In this document: positions 24,754-34,064 of the stretch, in pieces
Numbering within the stretch: the stretch's first letter is position 1
Layout of the letters: every line of letters begins with the position of its first letter
Program-made: the position numbers and the translations under genes
Notes under the pieces: model-generated
Seen by the model: the letters and a program-made list of their open reading frames with translations, nothing else
Told to the model about the DNA's origin: nothing
Database searches by the model: none
From: Candidatus Arcanibacter lacustris
Lineage (GTDB): Bacteria > Pseudomonadota > Alphaproteobacteria > Rickettsiales > Arcanibacteraceae
Assembly: GCA_000970895.1 (NCBI GenBank)
Contig: JYHA01000087.1
Coordinates: 1-47,220, forward strand
Reading direction: 5' to 3'
Length of the DNA stretch: 47,220 bases

Positions 24754-25239
24754 GTGAGTATCAATAGCCTAGAATTTAGAAAAACTTTAGCAAATTTGGC
24801 TTCAAGCGTATGTATTATTAGTACGGTTTTTGAGGAAGAAATACATGGGATTACTATTAGTTCTTTTACTTCTCTTTCCTTAGATCCTCCTATGATATTA
24901 TTTTGTTTGGGAAAACATTCAAAAAAATATCAATATTTTCAAGATACAAAATTGGTAGGAGTTAGTATTTTAAATTCATCTCAAGACTATTTATCAAATA
25001 ATTTTTCTAGAAACCACGAAAATTATTGGGACTCGGTTGATATTATGTTAGGAGAGCAGTCAAAATGCCCTATTATCAAAGATTCTTTGGGTTTCCTTGA
25101 ATGTGGGATCGAGGCTAAATATGATGGGGGAGATCATACAATCTTTACAGCCAAAGTGATAAATCATGGCAAGTTAAATGATTTTAGCCCATTGATCCAT
25201 TTTAGAAGTGAATATTGGGCAATTAATAGCAAAGAATAA
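24754..25239 (+). CDS. Flavin reductase-like (FMN-binding) protein
   Basis: 161 residues, single domain. It shows the flavin reductase fold motifs: S-S-V-C-I-I-S-T, G-I-T-I-S-S-F-T-S-L-S-L-D-P-P-M-I-L-F-C-L (flavin-binding), G-V-S-I-L-N-S-S-Q, then G-D-H-T-I-F-T-A-K-V and the C-terminal H-F-R-S-E-Y-W. Members reduce FMN/FAD with NAD(P)H, often for a partner monooxygenase. No partner is nearby. The start is a GTG with AGGATC some 10 bases upstream. It stands alone, divergent from motA. Confidence 0.85.
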   Translation: MSINSLEFRKTLANLASSVCIISTVFEEEIHGITISSFTSLSLDPPMILFCLGKHSKKYQYFQDTKLVGVSILNSSQDYLSNNFSRNHENYWDSVDIMLGEQSKCPIIKDSLGFLECGIEAKYDGGDHTIFTAKVINHGKLNDFSPLIHFRSEYWAINSKE

Positions 25240-25446
25240 TCTAACACAGTTCGTGATAAGAGAGGGACGTCATCTAGAACCGTTTTAAACAGACGTAGTG
25301 TCTCTATTCTATATTTAATAATATATCATGAATCATATCTATTATGGAAGTACATGAAAAAATATTTTTTATATATATTGCCTTGAATTGGGTTTTTTTA
25401 TCAGCCTAATCGATAATATATAATTCAGGTAATAATTGCCGCATCT

Positions 25447-25896
25447 TTAAGGAGTGGTAAGTTTAGGAAAGTCATCTCCCATATTACTGATCTCCATAGA
25501 TTCCACTGTATAGATAGCTTGGAAACTCATACCCCTAGAGCTATATTTTTCATTGATGAATTCCTGAAAGCGTTCTGCGAAATCTAATGTTTTATATAAG
25601 TCGTTCCCTGTAATGCCCATCAAGATTTGTTGAGATACCGAAATAGGAAATTCTGGATTATTACTACTATACGATTCTATTAAATTTTCTGACATATCAG
25701 TAACTTCAAAATTGTCCTTAACCTCGCTTATTATCATATTAGAAATAGATTTTAGGTAATTTTCTTTTAATGGATTTAAATTTGTTGCTTCGATAACAAA
25801 TTTAAAAGTCGCAGTAGGATGTTTAAATATGGTGCTAAATAATTTATAAGCCATTAGCTGTTTGTTTTTATACAAAGAAAAGTATTTATTAATCAT
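25447..25896 (-). CDS. Hypothetical protein
   Basis: 149 residues, not recognised. There is no signal peptide or membrane helix. It has a mixed helical/beta composition, with a basic start (M-I-N-K-Y-F-S-L-Y-K-N-K-Q) and an acidic middle (E-V-K-D-N-F-E-V-T-D-M-S-E-N-L-I). The start is well supported by AAGGAGAT a few bases before the ATG. It lies downstream of parC across a gap that holds a structured repeat, so it may be separately transcribed. It could be a secreted or host-directed protein, but nothing in the sequence demonstrates that. Confidence 0.6.
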   Translation of the reverse strand: MINKYFSLYKNKQLMAYKLFSTIFKHPTATFKFVIEATNLNPLKENYLKSISNMIISEVKDNFEVTDMSENLIESYSSNNPEFPISVSQQILMGITGNDLYKTLDFAERFQEFINEKYSSRGMSFQAIYTVESMEISNMGDDFPKLTTP

Positions 25897-26028
25897 ATTA
25901 TCTCCTTGGTTATATTTTTATCAGGTTTTTCACAATAAAGAATATTTGTTTACAAGTAAATCTTCTTTTTATATTTGTAAATTTCTCTGCATATATGGTA
26001 AATCAACTTGAATTAGGGAGCTTTATGA

Positions 26029-26222
26029 CCCCAATTTTACTTCCTCTGGCAAGGAGATCTTAGACCTTAGGGATTCCCCTGAAATTTTGTTCCAAAGACT
26101 ATACCACGAACAGCTTTTGCGAATTTTGTATGGGCAAGAATGGATGGGGATCTCTAAGGTCCAAGATTTTCTAAAAGTCCTAAAGGACTAAGAAAATCTA
26201 GCCAGAAGAAGTCAGGATTGGG
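26029..26222. repeat. Dispersed structured element (copy 3, inverted orientation)
   Basis: This fills the 365-bp gap 25897-26261 between parC and the hypothetical gene; no other feature is seen there. Arms 26029-26050 and 26201-26222 pair imperfectly. A hairpin at 26165-26198 has GATTTTCT/AGAAAATC outer and AGTCC/GGACT inner stems around loop TAAA, which is TTTA on the minus strand. P3 is GACCTTAGGGATTCCCC (26063-26079) with 26146-26161. Read on the minus strand it aligns with copies 2 and 4 in the same helix order. The P4 hairpin is not clear here, and the P3 loop is longer. Confidence 0.75.
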
Positions 26223-26261
26223 GGGCTTTAGATGTGCCTAATTTAAGGTGAAATACTATGA

Positions 26262-28484
26262 CTACAAATCAAACTTATTATTTTTAGGAAATCCTACTGG
26301 AGGCAACTTACCAACGCTTGCTCTTTTGCCAAGCCAGCCTATTAGCTCTGTTTCTAATCTAGTTTTATTACCAAGAGACCAACTCAAGCCTTCTGCTAAA
26401 TTAAATATCTTGATATCAGATACCATGGCTTCTTTATATTTTTGTAAAGCAACTCCTTGGCCTTTTTTCATCACAGGCAATTCGTCTACTTTAAAGATCA
26501 ATAATTTTCTATTATCGCCAATGATTGCAAGAGCATCACCATCTACGATTTTGCACAAGAATGCTTTATCTTTAGAGCTTAAATTTAATATTTGCTTACC
26601 TGTTTTAGTAGAAGCGATTACATCTTGTTCAGAGACTATAAATCCTTTGCCAGATTTTGATGCAAGCAATAGATTTCTATTATCACCTGCTATAAACATA
26701 GTGATAATTTCATCATCATTTTCTAAATCTATTAGCAGTCTGATTGGATCTCCTTGTCCTTTGCCTCTTGCTATTTTATCGACAAGTATAGTATAGAATT
26801 TTCCTTTTTCTGAGAAAATTATTAGCTTATCAGTAGTATGGGCTTTAATAATGAATTTTTCTTCATCGCCCTCTTTATATTTTGTATCAGATATGTCGTC
26901 ACTATGACCTTTGATTGCTCTAATCCAGCCCATTTTTGAACTTAAAATAGTAACAGCTTCTTTTTCAATGAAATCTTCCGCAGAAATTAGGTTAGTAACA
27001 GGTGCAGCTCCACTAATCTCTGTTCTTCTAGTGCCAAGTGGATTGCTATAACCAAATTTCTTCTGTATCTCTTTAATTTCATCAGTAATTACTTTCTGGC
27101 AAGTTCCATTATCAGAGATAATTAATTCAAGTTTTTCTTTATCAATTAATAGTTGATCCCTTTCTTTGCGAATCACCATTTCTTCAAGCAATCTCAAAGA
27201 TCTTAGTCTCATATTTAAAATTGCATCAGCTTGATTGCTAGTTAGTTTAAATCTTGTTATCAACTCTTCTTTTGGCTCATCTTCTTCGCGGATAATTTTG
27301 ATTATCTCGTCTAAATTAACATAAGCAATAATGAGCCCGTCTAAGATTTCTAAACGATCATTGATTTTATTTAAGCGATAATTAGAACGACGAAGTACTA
27401 CCTTGTGACGATGATCAAGAAATGCTACCAACACCTCTTTCAAGTTCATTACTCTTGGAATACAGTCAGAATCAAGTACGTTCAAATTGAGATTATAGCG
27501 AATTTCAAGATCAGTTAGTTTAAATAAAACCTCCATGATCATGTCTTCACTTGCTGTTCTGTTTTTTGGCTCTAATATTATTCTGATATCTTCTGCTGAT
27601 TCATCTCTAACATTACCAAGCATAGTTAGTTTTTTTTCTTTAAATAAATCAGCTATTTTTTCTATTAACTTAGATTTTTGTACTTGATAAGGTATTTCAG
27701 TGATAATAATTTGATATAGGCCATGATTTAAATTTTCTCTATGCCACTTTGCTCTTAGGCGAAAGCTTCCTCTTCCAGCTTCGTAAGCTGTCTGTATTGT
27801 AGACGGGTTCTCAACAATAATACCACCTGTTGGAAAATCAGGACCTGGTACAAATTTTAATAAATCAGCACAGCTTGCCTCGGGATGTTTTACCAAATAC
27901 AAAAGCGCATCAGATAATTCATGTAAATTATGAGGAGGAACAGAAGTAGCCATACCAACTGCTATTCCTTCTGAACCATTGGCTAGTAAATTTGGAAAAG
28001 CTGCGGGTAATAAAGTAGGCTCACTTTCTTGATCATCATAAGTTAATTTAAAATCAACCGTATCATCATCTAATTCTTTTAATAACAACATGGCAACTTC
28101 ACTAAGACGAGATTCTGTATAACGCATTGCTGCTGCATTATCTCCATCAATTGAACCAAAGTTACCTTGTCCTTGAATCAGTGGGTATCGAACAGTAAAT
28201 TCTTGAGCAAGCCTCACTAATGTTTCATAAACTGCTACATCCCCATGTGGGTGATATTTACCAATCACATCACCAACTACGCGCGCACATTTTTTAAAAC
28301 CATTAGTAGGGTTTAAATTGAGCTGCCTCATAGCATAAAGTAATCTTCTGTGAACCGGCTTCAAACCGTCTCTAACATCAGGTAGAGATCTAGACATGAT
28401 TGTAGAAAGAGCATATGCTAAATATCTCTCACTTAATGCTTGATTAAAGCCAATATTATCAATTTTTTCGTCTAGTTTTTTCAT
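26262..28484 (-). CDS. parC: DNA topoisomerase IV subunit A
   Basis: 740 residues. The breakage-reunion domain has S-R-S-L-P-D-V-R-D-G-L-K-P-V-H-R-R, G-K-Y-H-P-H-G-D, and the catalytic Tyr at Y122 in A-A-M-R-Y-T-E. The length and the sequence Q-G-N-F-G-S-I-D-G-D match ParC of alphaproteobacteria. The C-terminal part (A-R-G-K-G-Q-G-D-P-I-R and K-G-Q-G-V-A-L-Q-K-Y) forms the weak beta-propeller; there is no GyrA-box of the Q-R-R-G-G-K-G type. It decatenates daughter chromosomes with ParE. V83 stands where Ser is usual in the quinolone-determining region. It starts 14 bp after ispA, in the same direction. Confidence 0.92.
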   Translation of the reverse strand: MKKLDEKIDNIGFNQALSERYLAYALSTIMSRSLPDVRDGLKPVHRRLLYAMRQLNLNPTNGFKKCARVVGDVIGKYHPHGDVAVYETLVRLAQEFTVRYPLIQGQGNFGSIDGDNAAAMRYTESRLSEVAMLLLKELDDDTVDFKLTYDDQESEPTLLPAAFPNLLANGSEGIAVGMATSVPPHNLHELSDALLYLVKHPEASCADLLKFVPGPDFPTGGIIVENPSTIQTAYEAGRGSFRLRAKWHRENLNHGLYQIIITEIPYQVQKSKLIEKIADLFKEKKLTMLGNVRDESAEDIRIILEPKNRTASEDMIMEVLFKLTDLEIRYNLNLNVLDSDCIPRVMNLKEVLVAFLDHRHKVVLRRSNYRLNKINDRLEILDGLIIAYVNLDEIIKIIREEDEPKEELITRFKLTSNQADAILNMRLRSLRLLEEMVIRKERDQLLIDKEKLELIISDNGTCQKVITDEIKEIQKKFGYSNPLGTRRTEISGAAPVTNLISAEDFIEKEAVTILSSKMGWIRAIKGHSDDISDTKYKEGDEEKFIIKAHTTDKLIIFSEKGKFYTILVDKIARGKGQGDPIRLLIDLENDDEIITMFIAGDNRNLLLASKSGKGFIVSEQDVIASTKTGKQILNLSSKDKAFLCKIVDGDALAIIGDNRKLLIFKVDELPVMKKGQGVALQKYKEAMVSDIKIFNLAEGLSWSLGNKTRLETELIGWLGKRASVGKLPPVGFPKNNKFDL

Positions 28485-28498
28485 AACCTAAATGTAAT

Positions 28499-29365
28499 TT
28501 ATCTGTTTCTTTCTAATACAAATCTTGCTAATTCTCTTAGAGGATCGGCCTTTTCTTCAAATACATGTAAGTGAGATATAGCTTGGCTAATTAGCATTTT
28601 TGCTTGCTCTTGAGAATTTTCAATGCCAATATTATCAACATTAGTTTTTTTATAAATCTTGCCATTTTCTTGATTATCCGAAGTATTATCCATGATATCA
28701 TCTGTGATTTGAAATGCAAGCCCTAGTGAATGAGCGTAATTTCTAAGAGAGTTACGTAAATTTTTTGAAGATTTACCAAGTATAGCTCCCGTCTCACAAG
28801 CTACTGCAAATAATTCTCCTGTTTTCATTCTTTGCATTCTCATAATTTCATTGACTGAGAATTCACTTTCTTCTGATAAAACATCGAGCATCTGCCCACC
28901 AACCATACCATGACAACCAATAGCTTTAGCTAAAGCGCTAACTAAATCACATCTAACGTTGCTATCTGGATGAGTATCCTTGTCTGACATTATTTCAAAA
29001 GCCAATGTTAACAGGGCGTCGCCAGCTAAAATTGCAGCTGCTTCTCCGAACTTAATATGACAACTTGGTTGCCCCCTTCTTTCATCGTCATCATCCATTG
29101 CAGGTAAATCATCATGTATTATTGAATATGCATGAACGAATTCGATAGCAGAGGCAGCTCTTAGAGCAGATTCTTGACTAACTCCAAATAACGACGCGGA
29201 GATGAAAGTCAAAAAAGGGCGTAATCTCTTGCCAGAAGATAGAGAAGAATAACTCATAGCATCGACCAATTTTCGATCTTTTTCTGAAGAGACAGAAGGA
29301 AGTAGTTCCTTCATTTTCTTTTCCACTAACGAAGAAATTTGATTTAAATTTTGATGAAATGTCAT
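28499..29365 (-). CDS. ispA: Polyprenyl (farnesyl/geranyl) diphosphate synthase
   Basis: 288 residues, fitting the IspA class. The first Asp-rich motif is D-D-L-P-A-M-D-D-D-D-E-R-R-G and the second is F-Q-I-T-D-D-I-M-D. S-S-G-K-R-L-R-P and G-Q-M-L-D-V are also present. It condenses isopentenyl diphosphate with DMAPP/GPP to give C15 precursors for undecaprenyl and quinone chains. It lies 14 bp downstream of the TAXI gene and upstream of parC, in one direction. Confidence 0.9.
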   Translation of the reverse strand: MTFHQNLNQISSLVEKKMKELLPSVSSEKDRKLVDAMSYSSLSSGKRLRPFLTFISASLFGVSQESALRAASAIEFVHAYSIIHDDLPAMDDDDERRGQPSCHIKFGEAAAILAGDALLTLAFEIMSDKDTHPDSNVRCDLVSALAKAIGCHGMVGGQMLDVLSEESEFSVNEIMRMQRMKTGELFAVACETGAILGKSSKNLRNSLRNYAHSLGLAFQITDDIMDNTSDNQENGKIYKKTNVDNIGIENSQEQAKMLISQAISHLHVFEEKADPLRELARFVLERNR

Positions 29366-29379
29366 AATTTTATCCTTAT

Positions 29380-30369
29380 TTATTGCTTCAAATCAGTTGA
29401 TAATAAGCCGGCCTCTTTAAAATATTTTGCTGCCCCGTCATGCATTGGTTCTAACTTATAATTATTAACCATATATTTGGTATCGAGAGAATAAAACACA
29501 GGGTCTAGCGCTTTTAAATGGTCAAAATCGCCCAATACTGCTTTTGTTATTTTATAAATAATATCACTATCCATATCATCTGTAGTAGTAAGAATAGCGC
29601 TAACTCCAAGTGTTGTTATGTCAGAGGGGTTGCCAGGATAGGTACCTCCTTTAATAGTAGCTTTAGTATAGGATGGATTAGAGGCAATAAAATTAGAGAT
29701 AGTTTTTTCGTCTAATTGCAATATTGCAATATCGCATGAGATAGAAGCTTCTCTAACCGCGCCATTTGGATGGCCAACATTAATAATCATAGCATCTATC
29801 TTAGAGTTGCATAAAGCTTCGGGCTGTGAAGAAAGGTCAATCTCACTAATGCTTGCAAAATCTTTTTTACCTAATCCATAAAAAGCAAATAATTTTTCTA
29901 CTAATGTTTTGCTACCAGATCCATCTACAGCTATTGCAATTCTCTTGCCTTTGATATCTTCGAATTTTGCAATACCTGTATTAGCTCTTGCTACTATTGT
30001 GAGAGCTTCTTGATAAAGAGAAAAGATGCTCCTTAAAGATTTATTAGGAGCTTTGTTAGCATAAGGTCCAGAGCCATTATAAGCGTCATGCAAAGTATCT
30101 GATTGTAAAATAGCAAAATTATTTTTGTTAGAGTATAGATTTTCTAAATTTTCCGATGATCCATTGCTATAGTCAACAGCACATCTAATACCAAGATTTT
30201 TAATATTTTGATTGATAATGCGACATATAGTTCCACCAACAGAATAATATAAGCCAGTAACATCGCCGGCTCCAATCGTCATAGGTTTGTTGCCTAGTTT
30301 TTTATTATCCTCTGCAGCAAAACTACTTAAACTAATAAGCAAAATAAGCAGTATATAGATTTTTTTCAT
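29380..30369 (-). CDS. TAXI-family TRAP solute-binding protein
   Basis: About 329 residues with a Sec signal (I-L-L-I-L-L-I-S-L-S-S-F-A-A-E). The mature part starts M-T-I-G-A-G-D-V-T-G-L-Y-Y-S-V-G-G-T-I, the TAXI hallmark. It continues with V-D-Y-S-N-G-S-S-E-N-L, D-I-K-G-K-R-I-A-I, D-G-S-G-S and H-D-G-A-A-K-Y-F-K-E-A-G near the end. Such proteins deliver glutamate or dicarboxylates to a TRAP permease, but no dctQ/dctM or 4TM-12TM gene is adjacent. I chose the ATG at 30369 (M-K-K-I). A GTG at 30387 and an ATG at 30378 are alternatives inside the gltP end. Confidence 0.88.
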   Translation of the reverse strand: MKKIYILLILLISLSSFAAEDNKKLGNKPMTIGAGDVTGLYYSVGGTICRIINQNIKNLGIRCAVDYSNGSSENLENLYSNKNNFAILQSDTLHDAYNGSGPYANKAPNKSLRSIFSLYQEALTIVARANTGIAKFEDIKGKRIAIAVDGSGSKTLVEKLFAFYGLGKKDFASISEIDLSSQPEALCNSKIDAMIINVGHPNGAVREASISCDIAILQLDEKTISNFIASNPSYTKATIKGGTYPGNPSDITTLGVSAILTTTDDMDSDIIYKITKAVLGDFDHLKALDPVFYSLDTKYMVNNYKLEPMHDGAAKYFKEAGLLSTDLKQ

Positions 30370-30370
30370 A

Positions 30371-31618
30371 TTAATCATCGCATTCACTTAGATAAAGTTC
30401 TTCGTCTAAAGTTCCTTCTGTTTTATCTATAATTAAAGTAATAGTAACATCGCCAGTAATATTAATCATAGTTCTAATCATATCTGCAATTCTGTCAATT
30501 CCAGCAATTAAAGCTACTGCTTTTAAAGGATCGATTGGTAGATTGACTGCAGAAATTATCATAGGGAGCATCATTATTGATCCCCCGGGAACCCCAGCTC
30601 CACCAATAGAGCCGAGTGTAGCAGTTAGCGCTATGATAATATAATCTTGCATAGTTAGTGCAACGCCTGATATTTGGGCAAAAAATATGGTGCAAAGACT
30701 AAGATAAATAGCCATACCATCCATATTGATAGAAGTGCCAAGAGGAAGTATAAATGAAGTGCTGCTATTAGAAATTCCAAGCTTATTTCTACATATTTGC
30801 ATAGTGGTGGCCAAAGATGCTTTGGTACTGCTCGTAGAAAGAGCTAGTGCCTGATATTCAAAGCTTTTTTTGTAAAAGGGAATAGGGTTTAGGCGACCAA
30901 AGACTCTAATCAATATGCCAAAAACAATATATTGAACTAACATAGCTAGTATAACAGCTCCTAGTAATTTACCAAGAGAGCTCAATACTTCTATGCCCTG
31001 ACTGGTTATTAGCCAGCAAGTAAGGGAGAATACTCCATATGGGGACAAGTTGATTACAATGGCCATCATTTTAAAGACGAGTCTTGACATCATATGAAAA
31101 AAATCTACGATTTTTGTATCTTCATTTTGCATTTTATTAAGCGTAATACCTGTAAATAGTGATATAAACACAATTTGCAGCATCACATTATCATAAAAAG
31201 CCTTAATTATATTGCTTGGAACAACATTTGTAACCATATTTATAAAGCTAAACTCTATTTTTTCTACAAAATCAGAAGTGAGATCGCTTGCTGAAATAGC
31301 AGTTCCAACTCCTGGTTTCATTAAAATTGCAACTGTAATGCCTATGATAATAGCAAAAAATGTGGTGGTAATAAAAGCAGCGGTGGCTTTTAATCCTATT
31401 CTACCCAATGAGGCTGAGTCACTAAAGCTTGTAACGCCTTGAACGAGAGAGAAAAATATTAATGGAGCAACTACCATCATAATTAGTTTGATAAAAATAT
31501 CGCCGATAGGCTTTATATATGTTTCTATTAAAGCAACGTGTTGAGCATCGCCGTTAGCAGCAAATCCCAAAGCTGCACCAGCAGCTAATCCTATTGTAAC
31601 TTTTTGCCAAAGCTTCAT
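30371..31618 (-). CDS. gltP: Dicarboxylate/amino acid:cation symporter (DAACS, GltP/DctA-like)
   Basis: 415 residues with about eight membrane helices and two re-entrant hairpins. Key motifs are the serine-rich hairpin S-T-S-S-T-K-A-S-L-A-T-T, the N-M-D-G cation/substrate motif in T-S-I-N-M-D-G-M-A, and G-G-A-G-V-P-G-G-S-I-M-M-L, with D-R-I-A-D-M-I-R-T-M-I-N-I-T-G-D in the last helix. It imports glutamate, aspartate or C4-dicarboxylates with protons or sodium, which fits an intracellular lifestyle. The TAXI gene starts at its stop codon. Confidence 0.93.
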   Translation of the reverse strand: MKLWQKVTIGLAAGAALGFAANGDAQHVALIETYIKPIGDIFIKLIMMVVAPLIFFSLVQGVTSFSDSASLGRIGLKATAAFITTTFFAIIIGITVAILMKPGVGTAISASDLTSDFVEKIEFSFINMVTNVVPSNIIKAFYDNVMLQIVFISLFTGITLNKMQNEDTKIVDFFHMMSRLVFKMMAIVINLSPYGVFSLTCWLITSQGIEVLSSLGKLLGAVILAMLVQYIVFGILIRVFGRLNPIPFYKKSFEYQALALSTSSTKASLATTMQICRNKLGISNSSTSFILPLGTSINMDGMAIYLSLCTIFFAQISGVALTMQDYIIIALTATLGSIGGAGVPGGSIMMLPMIISAVNLPIDPLKAVALIAGIDRIADMIRTMINITGDVTITLIIDKTEGTLDEELYLSECDD

Positions 31619-31814
31619 ATTATTTATTACCTTTATATTATTCTAAGAATATATTTAAATTATTTGTACTTTAAGTTGTCGTATGACGAAAACATACTAT
31701 ATGATTTTTATAAAGCAAATCATACAACAAAAAGTGATAATATAGATTTTTTTAGATGATATTGTTTTTTTTTAAAGAGTAAATAAATATTTTCATCCAA
31801 TTCTCTGGAATTTG

Positions 31815-31844
31815 TTGACCTTGGTAGCTAAAATCGATTATTAT
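31815..31844 (+). promoter_or_regulatory. Putative sigma-70 promoter for cycM
   Basis: TTGACC (31815-31820) is followed after 18 bases by TATTAT (31839-31844), about 64 bp before the cycM start. It lies in a 289-bp divergent spacer (31619-31907) between gltP and cycM that otherwise shows only AT-rich sequence and no ORF. Confidence 0.5.
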
Positions 31845-31907
31845 AAGAGCTATATTTATATTTAAAAAACTATTTTTTTGAAATAATTGCCTGTTAGGAG
31901 ATGATTT

Positions 31908-32507
31908 ATGTCTGGTTTGGAGTTTAATAAAATTGCGGCTTCTGTTCTGGTAGCTGGTGTTGCTGCTATGGCCATAGGAGTTATGACCGATATATTATAT
32001 CATCCCGAAACAAAAGTTGCTGTTAGGGGATTTTCAATTGAAGTAATAGAGACTAGTGATAATAGTGGGGCTGCAAATCTAGTAGAAGTAATTAATATTG
32101 GTCAGTTAATGGCTAAGGCTGACGCTGATAAGGGTAAAGATGATGCTCAAAAATGTGCAGTATGTCACAATTTTGTCAAGGGCGCTGGTGCTAAAGTTGG
32201 ACCAGATTTGTGGGATGTAGTCCAGAGACCAAAAGGATCTATTCAAGATTATACTTATAGTAAGGCAATGAGTAGCAAGGGCGGTAAGTGGGAATATGAG
32301 GATTTGTATCATTTTTTACGCGCTCCTAGAAAATTCGTAGTAGGTACTAAGATGGGATTTGCTGGGTTTAATAAGCCTGAAGACGCAATTAATGTCATAG
32401 CTTATTTACGTACTTTGAGTGATAATCCATTGCCACTTCCTCCTGTAGAAGCAGCAGTGCCAGCTGCAGCAGTTCCTGCGGCTCCACCAGTAGAGCCAAA
32501 GAAATAA
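31908..32507 (+). CDS. Membrane-anchored c-type cytochrome (CycM-like)
   Basis: 199 residues. An uncleaved N-terminal membrane anchor (A-A-S-V-L-V-A-G-V-A-A-M-A-I-G-V) is followed by a spacer and a class I cytochrome c domain. That domain has heme site C-A-V-C-H, G-P-D-L-W-D-V-V, the axial-Met region K-M-G-F-A-G-F and the final helix V-I-A-Y-L-R-T-L. A Pro/Ala-rich C-terminal tail (A-A-V-P-A-A-A-V-P) is added. Such proteins carry electrons from the bc1 complex to cytochrome oxidase. TAGGAGATGA precedes the ATG. The GTG of xthA follows its stop without a gap. Confidence 0.9.
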   Translation: MSGLEFNKIAASVLVAGVAAMAIGVMTDILYHPETKVAVRGFSIEVIETSDNSGAANLVEVINIGQLMAKADADKGKDDAQKCAVCHNFVKGAGAKVGPDLWDVVQRPKGSIQDYTYSKAMSSKGGKWEYEDLYHFLRAPRKFVVGTKMGFAGFNKPEDAINVIAYLRTLSDNPLPLPPVEAAVPAAAVPAAPPVEPKK

Positions 32508-33311
32508 GTGCTAAGAGCAAAGAAAGTTAAAATAGCTACCTGGAATGTTAATTCTATTAATGCAAGAATAGAAATAGTAGTTGATTGGATAAATAATAAC
32601 CAGCCAGATATTTTATTGCTCCAGGAATTAAAATGCCAAAATGATAATTTTCCATATCAGCAATTTGAAGATTTAGGTTACAATATTGCTATTTATGGTC
32701 AAAAATCTTACAATGGTGTTGCTATTTTATCAAGATTCCCATTAGAAGATATAGTAATGGATTTTAAAAATAATCCAGACCCATCCCAAGCAAGATATAT
32801 CGAAGCTGTAATTTCTTATGCTAATAATAAAGTAATAAAAGTTGCATCAGTCTATGTGCCAAATGGCAAGGAAGTAGATCACGAAAATTTCCAATATAAA
32901 CTAAAATTTTTAGAAGCGATTCACGATTATTATCAAGATCAATTAAAATATAATGAAGCCTTCTTTATTGGTGGAGATTTTAATGTAGCTCTTGAAAATC
33001 TAGATGTTTTTGACGCAGATAGTTTAGAAGGATCAATTTGCTTCCACAAAGATGAGCGAAAGATCTTTAGAAAATTATTTAACGCAGGATATTATGATCT
33101 ATTCCGCCAATATAACCAAGATAAAGGGGCTTTTTCTTGGTGGGATTATAGAGCTGGTGCTTGGCAAAAAAATCAAGGTATGAGAATAGATTATATGATT
33201 GGCTCGCCTGAGGCCTGTTCTATTACAACTAATTGCTATATTGATGAGACAACTAGGAGTCTTGATAAAACTTCTGATCACGCACCTGTGATAGTGAGCA
33301 TTACTTCCTGA
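32508..33311 (+). CDS. xthA: Exodeoxyribonuclease III (AP endonuclease)
   Basis: 267 residues. Exo III/APE1 motifs are complete: I-A-T-W-N-V-N-S-I-N-A-R, L-L-Q-E-L-K-C (metal-binding Glu), Y-N-G-V-A-I-L-S-R, G-G-D-F-N-V-A, W-W-D-Y-R, R-I-D-Y-M-I-G-S and the C-terminal catalytic S-D-H-A-P-V. It cuts abasic sites in base excision repair. The GTG start directly follows the cycM stop. The 3' end overlaps the convergent ABC-2 permease gene by 11 bp. Confidence 0.94.
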   Translation: MLRAKKVKIATWNVNSINARIEIVVDWINNNQPDILLLQELKCQNDNFPYQQFEDLGYNIAIYGQKSYNGVAILSRFPLEDIVMDFKNNPDPSQARYIEAVISYANNKVIKVASVYVPNGKEVDHENFQYKLKFLEAIHDYYQDQLKYNEAFFIGGDFNVALENLDVFDADSLEGSICFHKDERKIFRKLFNAGYYDLFRQYNQDKGAFSWWDYRAGAWQKNQGMRIDYMIGSPEACSITTNCYIDETTRSLDKTSDHAPVIVSITS

Positions 33312-34062
33312 TAGTTTTATCAAGCAATCTCATTGCTACTTTAAATAATACCACAACAAGTAAGCACATAGAAGAAACAACTATCCCAACATTAATATTT
33401 TCTACTTCGAAAAAACATGATCTAAAGATTTGCAAGATATAATATAGAGGATTAAATAACGAGATATTTTGCCATATAGGATCAAGCCTTTCTATTTTAT
33501 AGTATAATCCTGCAAAAAATATCATGGGGGTGAGAATAAAGGAAGAAAACCAGGCAATATCATCAAAATTTTTAGCAAGAAATGCATTGATTAAACCCGC
33601 TATGGCAAAAATAATTGCAGTCAAGAGGCTGATGATTAATAATAGGGGGAAGTTGATGATTGATGTGCTGGTAAAAAACATCGATGCAAGATAAATGAAA
33701 CAAGCAAGGGTAATGCTTCTTGCCACCCCTCCACTTGCATAGGCTAGTATTATAATATAGCTGGGGGTAGGGGAGATTAGAAGCTCTTCGATTGATCTCA
33801 TATATTTTGGTACAAAAAAAGAAGAAACCGTATTTTCATAAGAATTCATTATAATTGCCATCAAAATTAACCCAGGGATAATATAATGAATATATGGTTG
33901 GTTTTGTGAAATTTGTGAGCCTATAAGCTTGCCAAATACCAACATATTAAGAGCAGCAGATATAATAGAGGGGCAAATTGTTTGAGGCCAAATCCTAATA
34001 ATCCTCAATATTTCTCTGCGTAAAATCGAATTATAAGCTATGGTTTTTTGATAAATATTCAT
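33301..34062 (-). CDS. ABC-2 type transporter permease
   Basis: 253 residues, about six membrane helices. N-terminal R-I-W-P-Q-T-I-C-P-S-I-I-S-A-A-L-N-M-L-V-F-G and the central S-I-E-E-L-L-I-S-P-T-P-S-Y-I-I place it in the NodJ/YadH group of ABC-2 permeases. The later F-F-A-G-L-Y-Y-K-I-E-R-L-D-P-I-W...N-P-L-Y-Y is also typical. It pairs with the ATPase encoded 2 bp upstream. YadGH-type exporters have unclear substrates, so none is assigned. Confidence 0.88.
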   Translation of the reverse strand: MNIYQKTIAYNSILRREILRIIRIWPQTICPSIISAALNMLVFGKLIGSQISQNQPYIHYIIPGLILMAIIMNSYENTVSSFFVPKYMRSIEELLISPTPSYIIILAYASGGVARSITLACFIYLASMFFTSTSIINFPLLLIISLLTAIIFAIAGLINAFLAKNFDDIAWFSSFILTPMIFFAGLYYKIERLDPIWQNISLFNPLYYILQIFRSCFFEVENINVGIVVSSMCLLVVVLFKVAMRLLDKTIRK

Positions 34063-34064
34063 AA

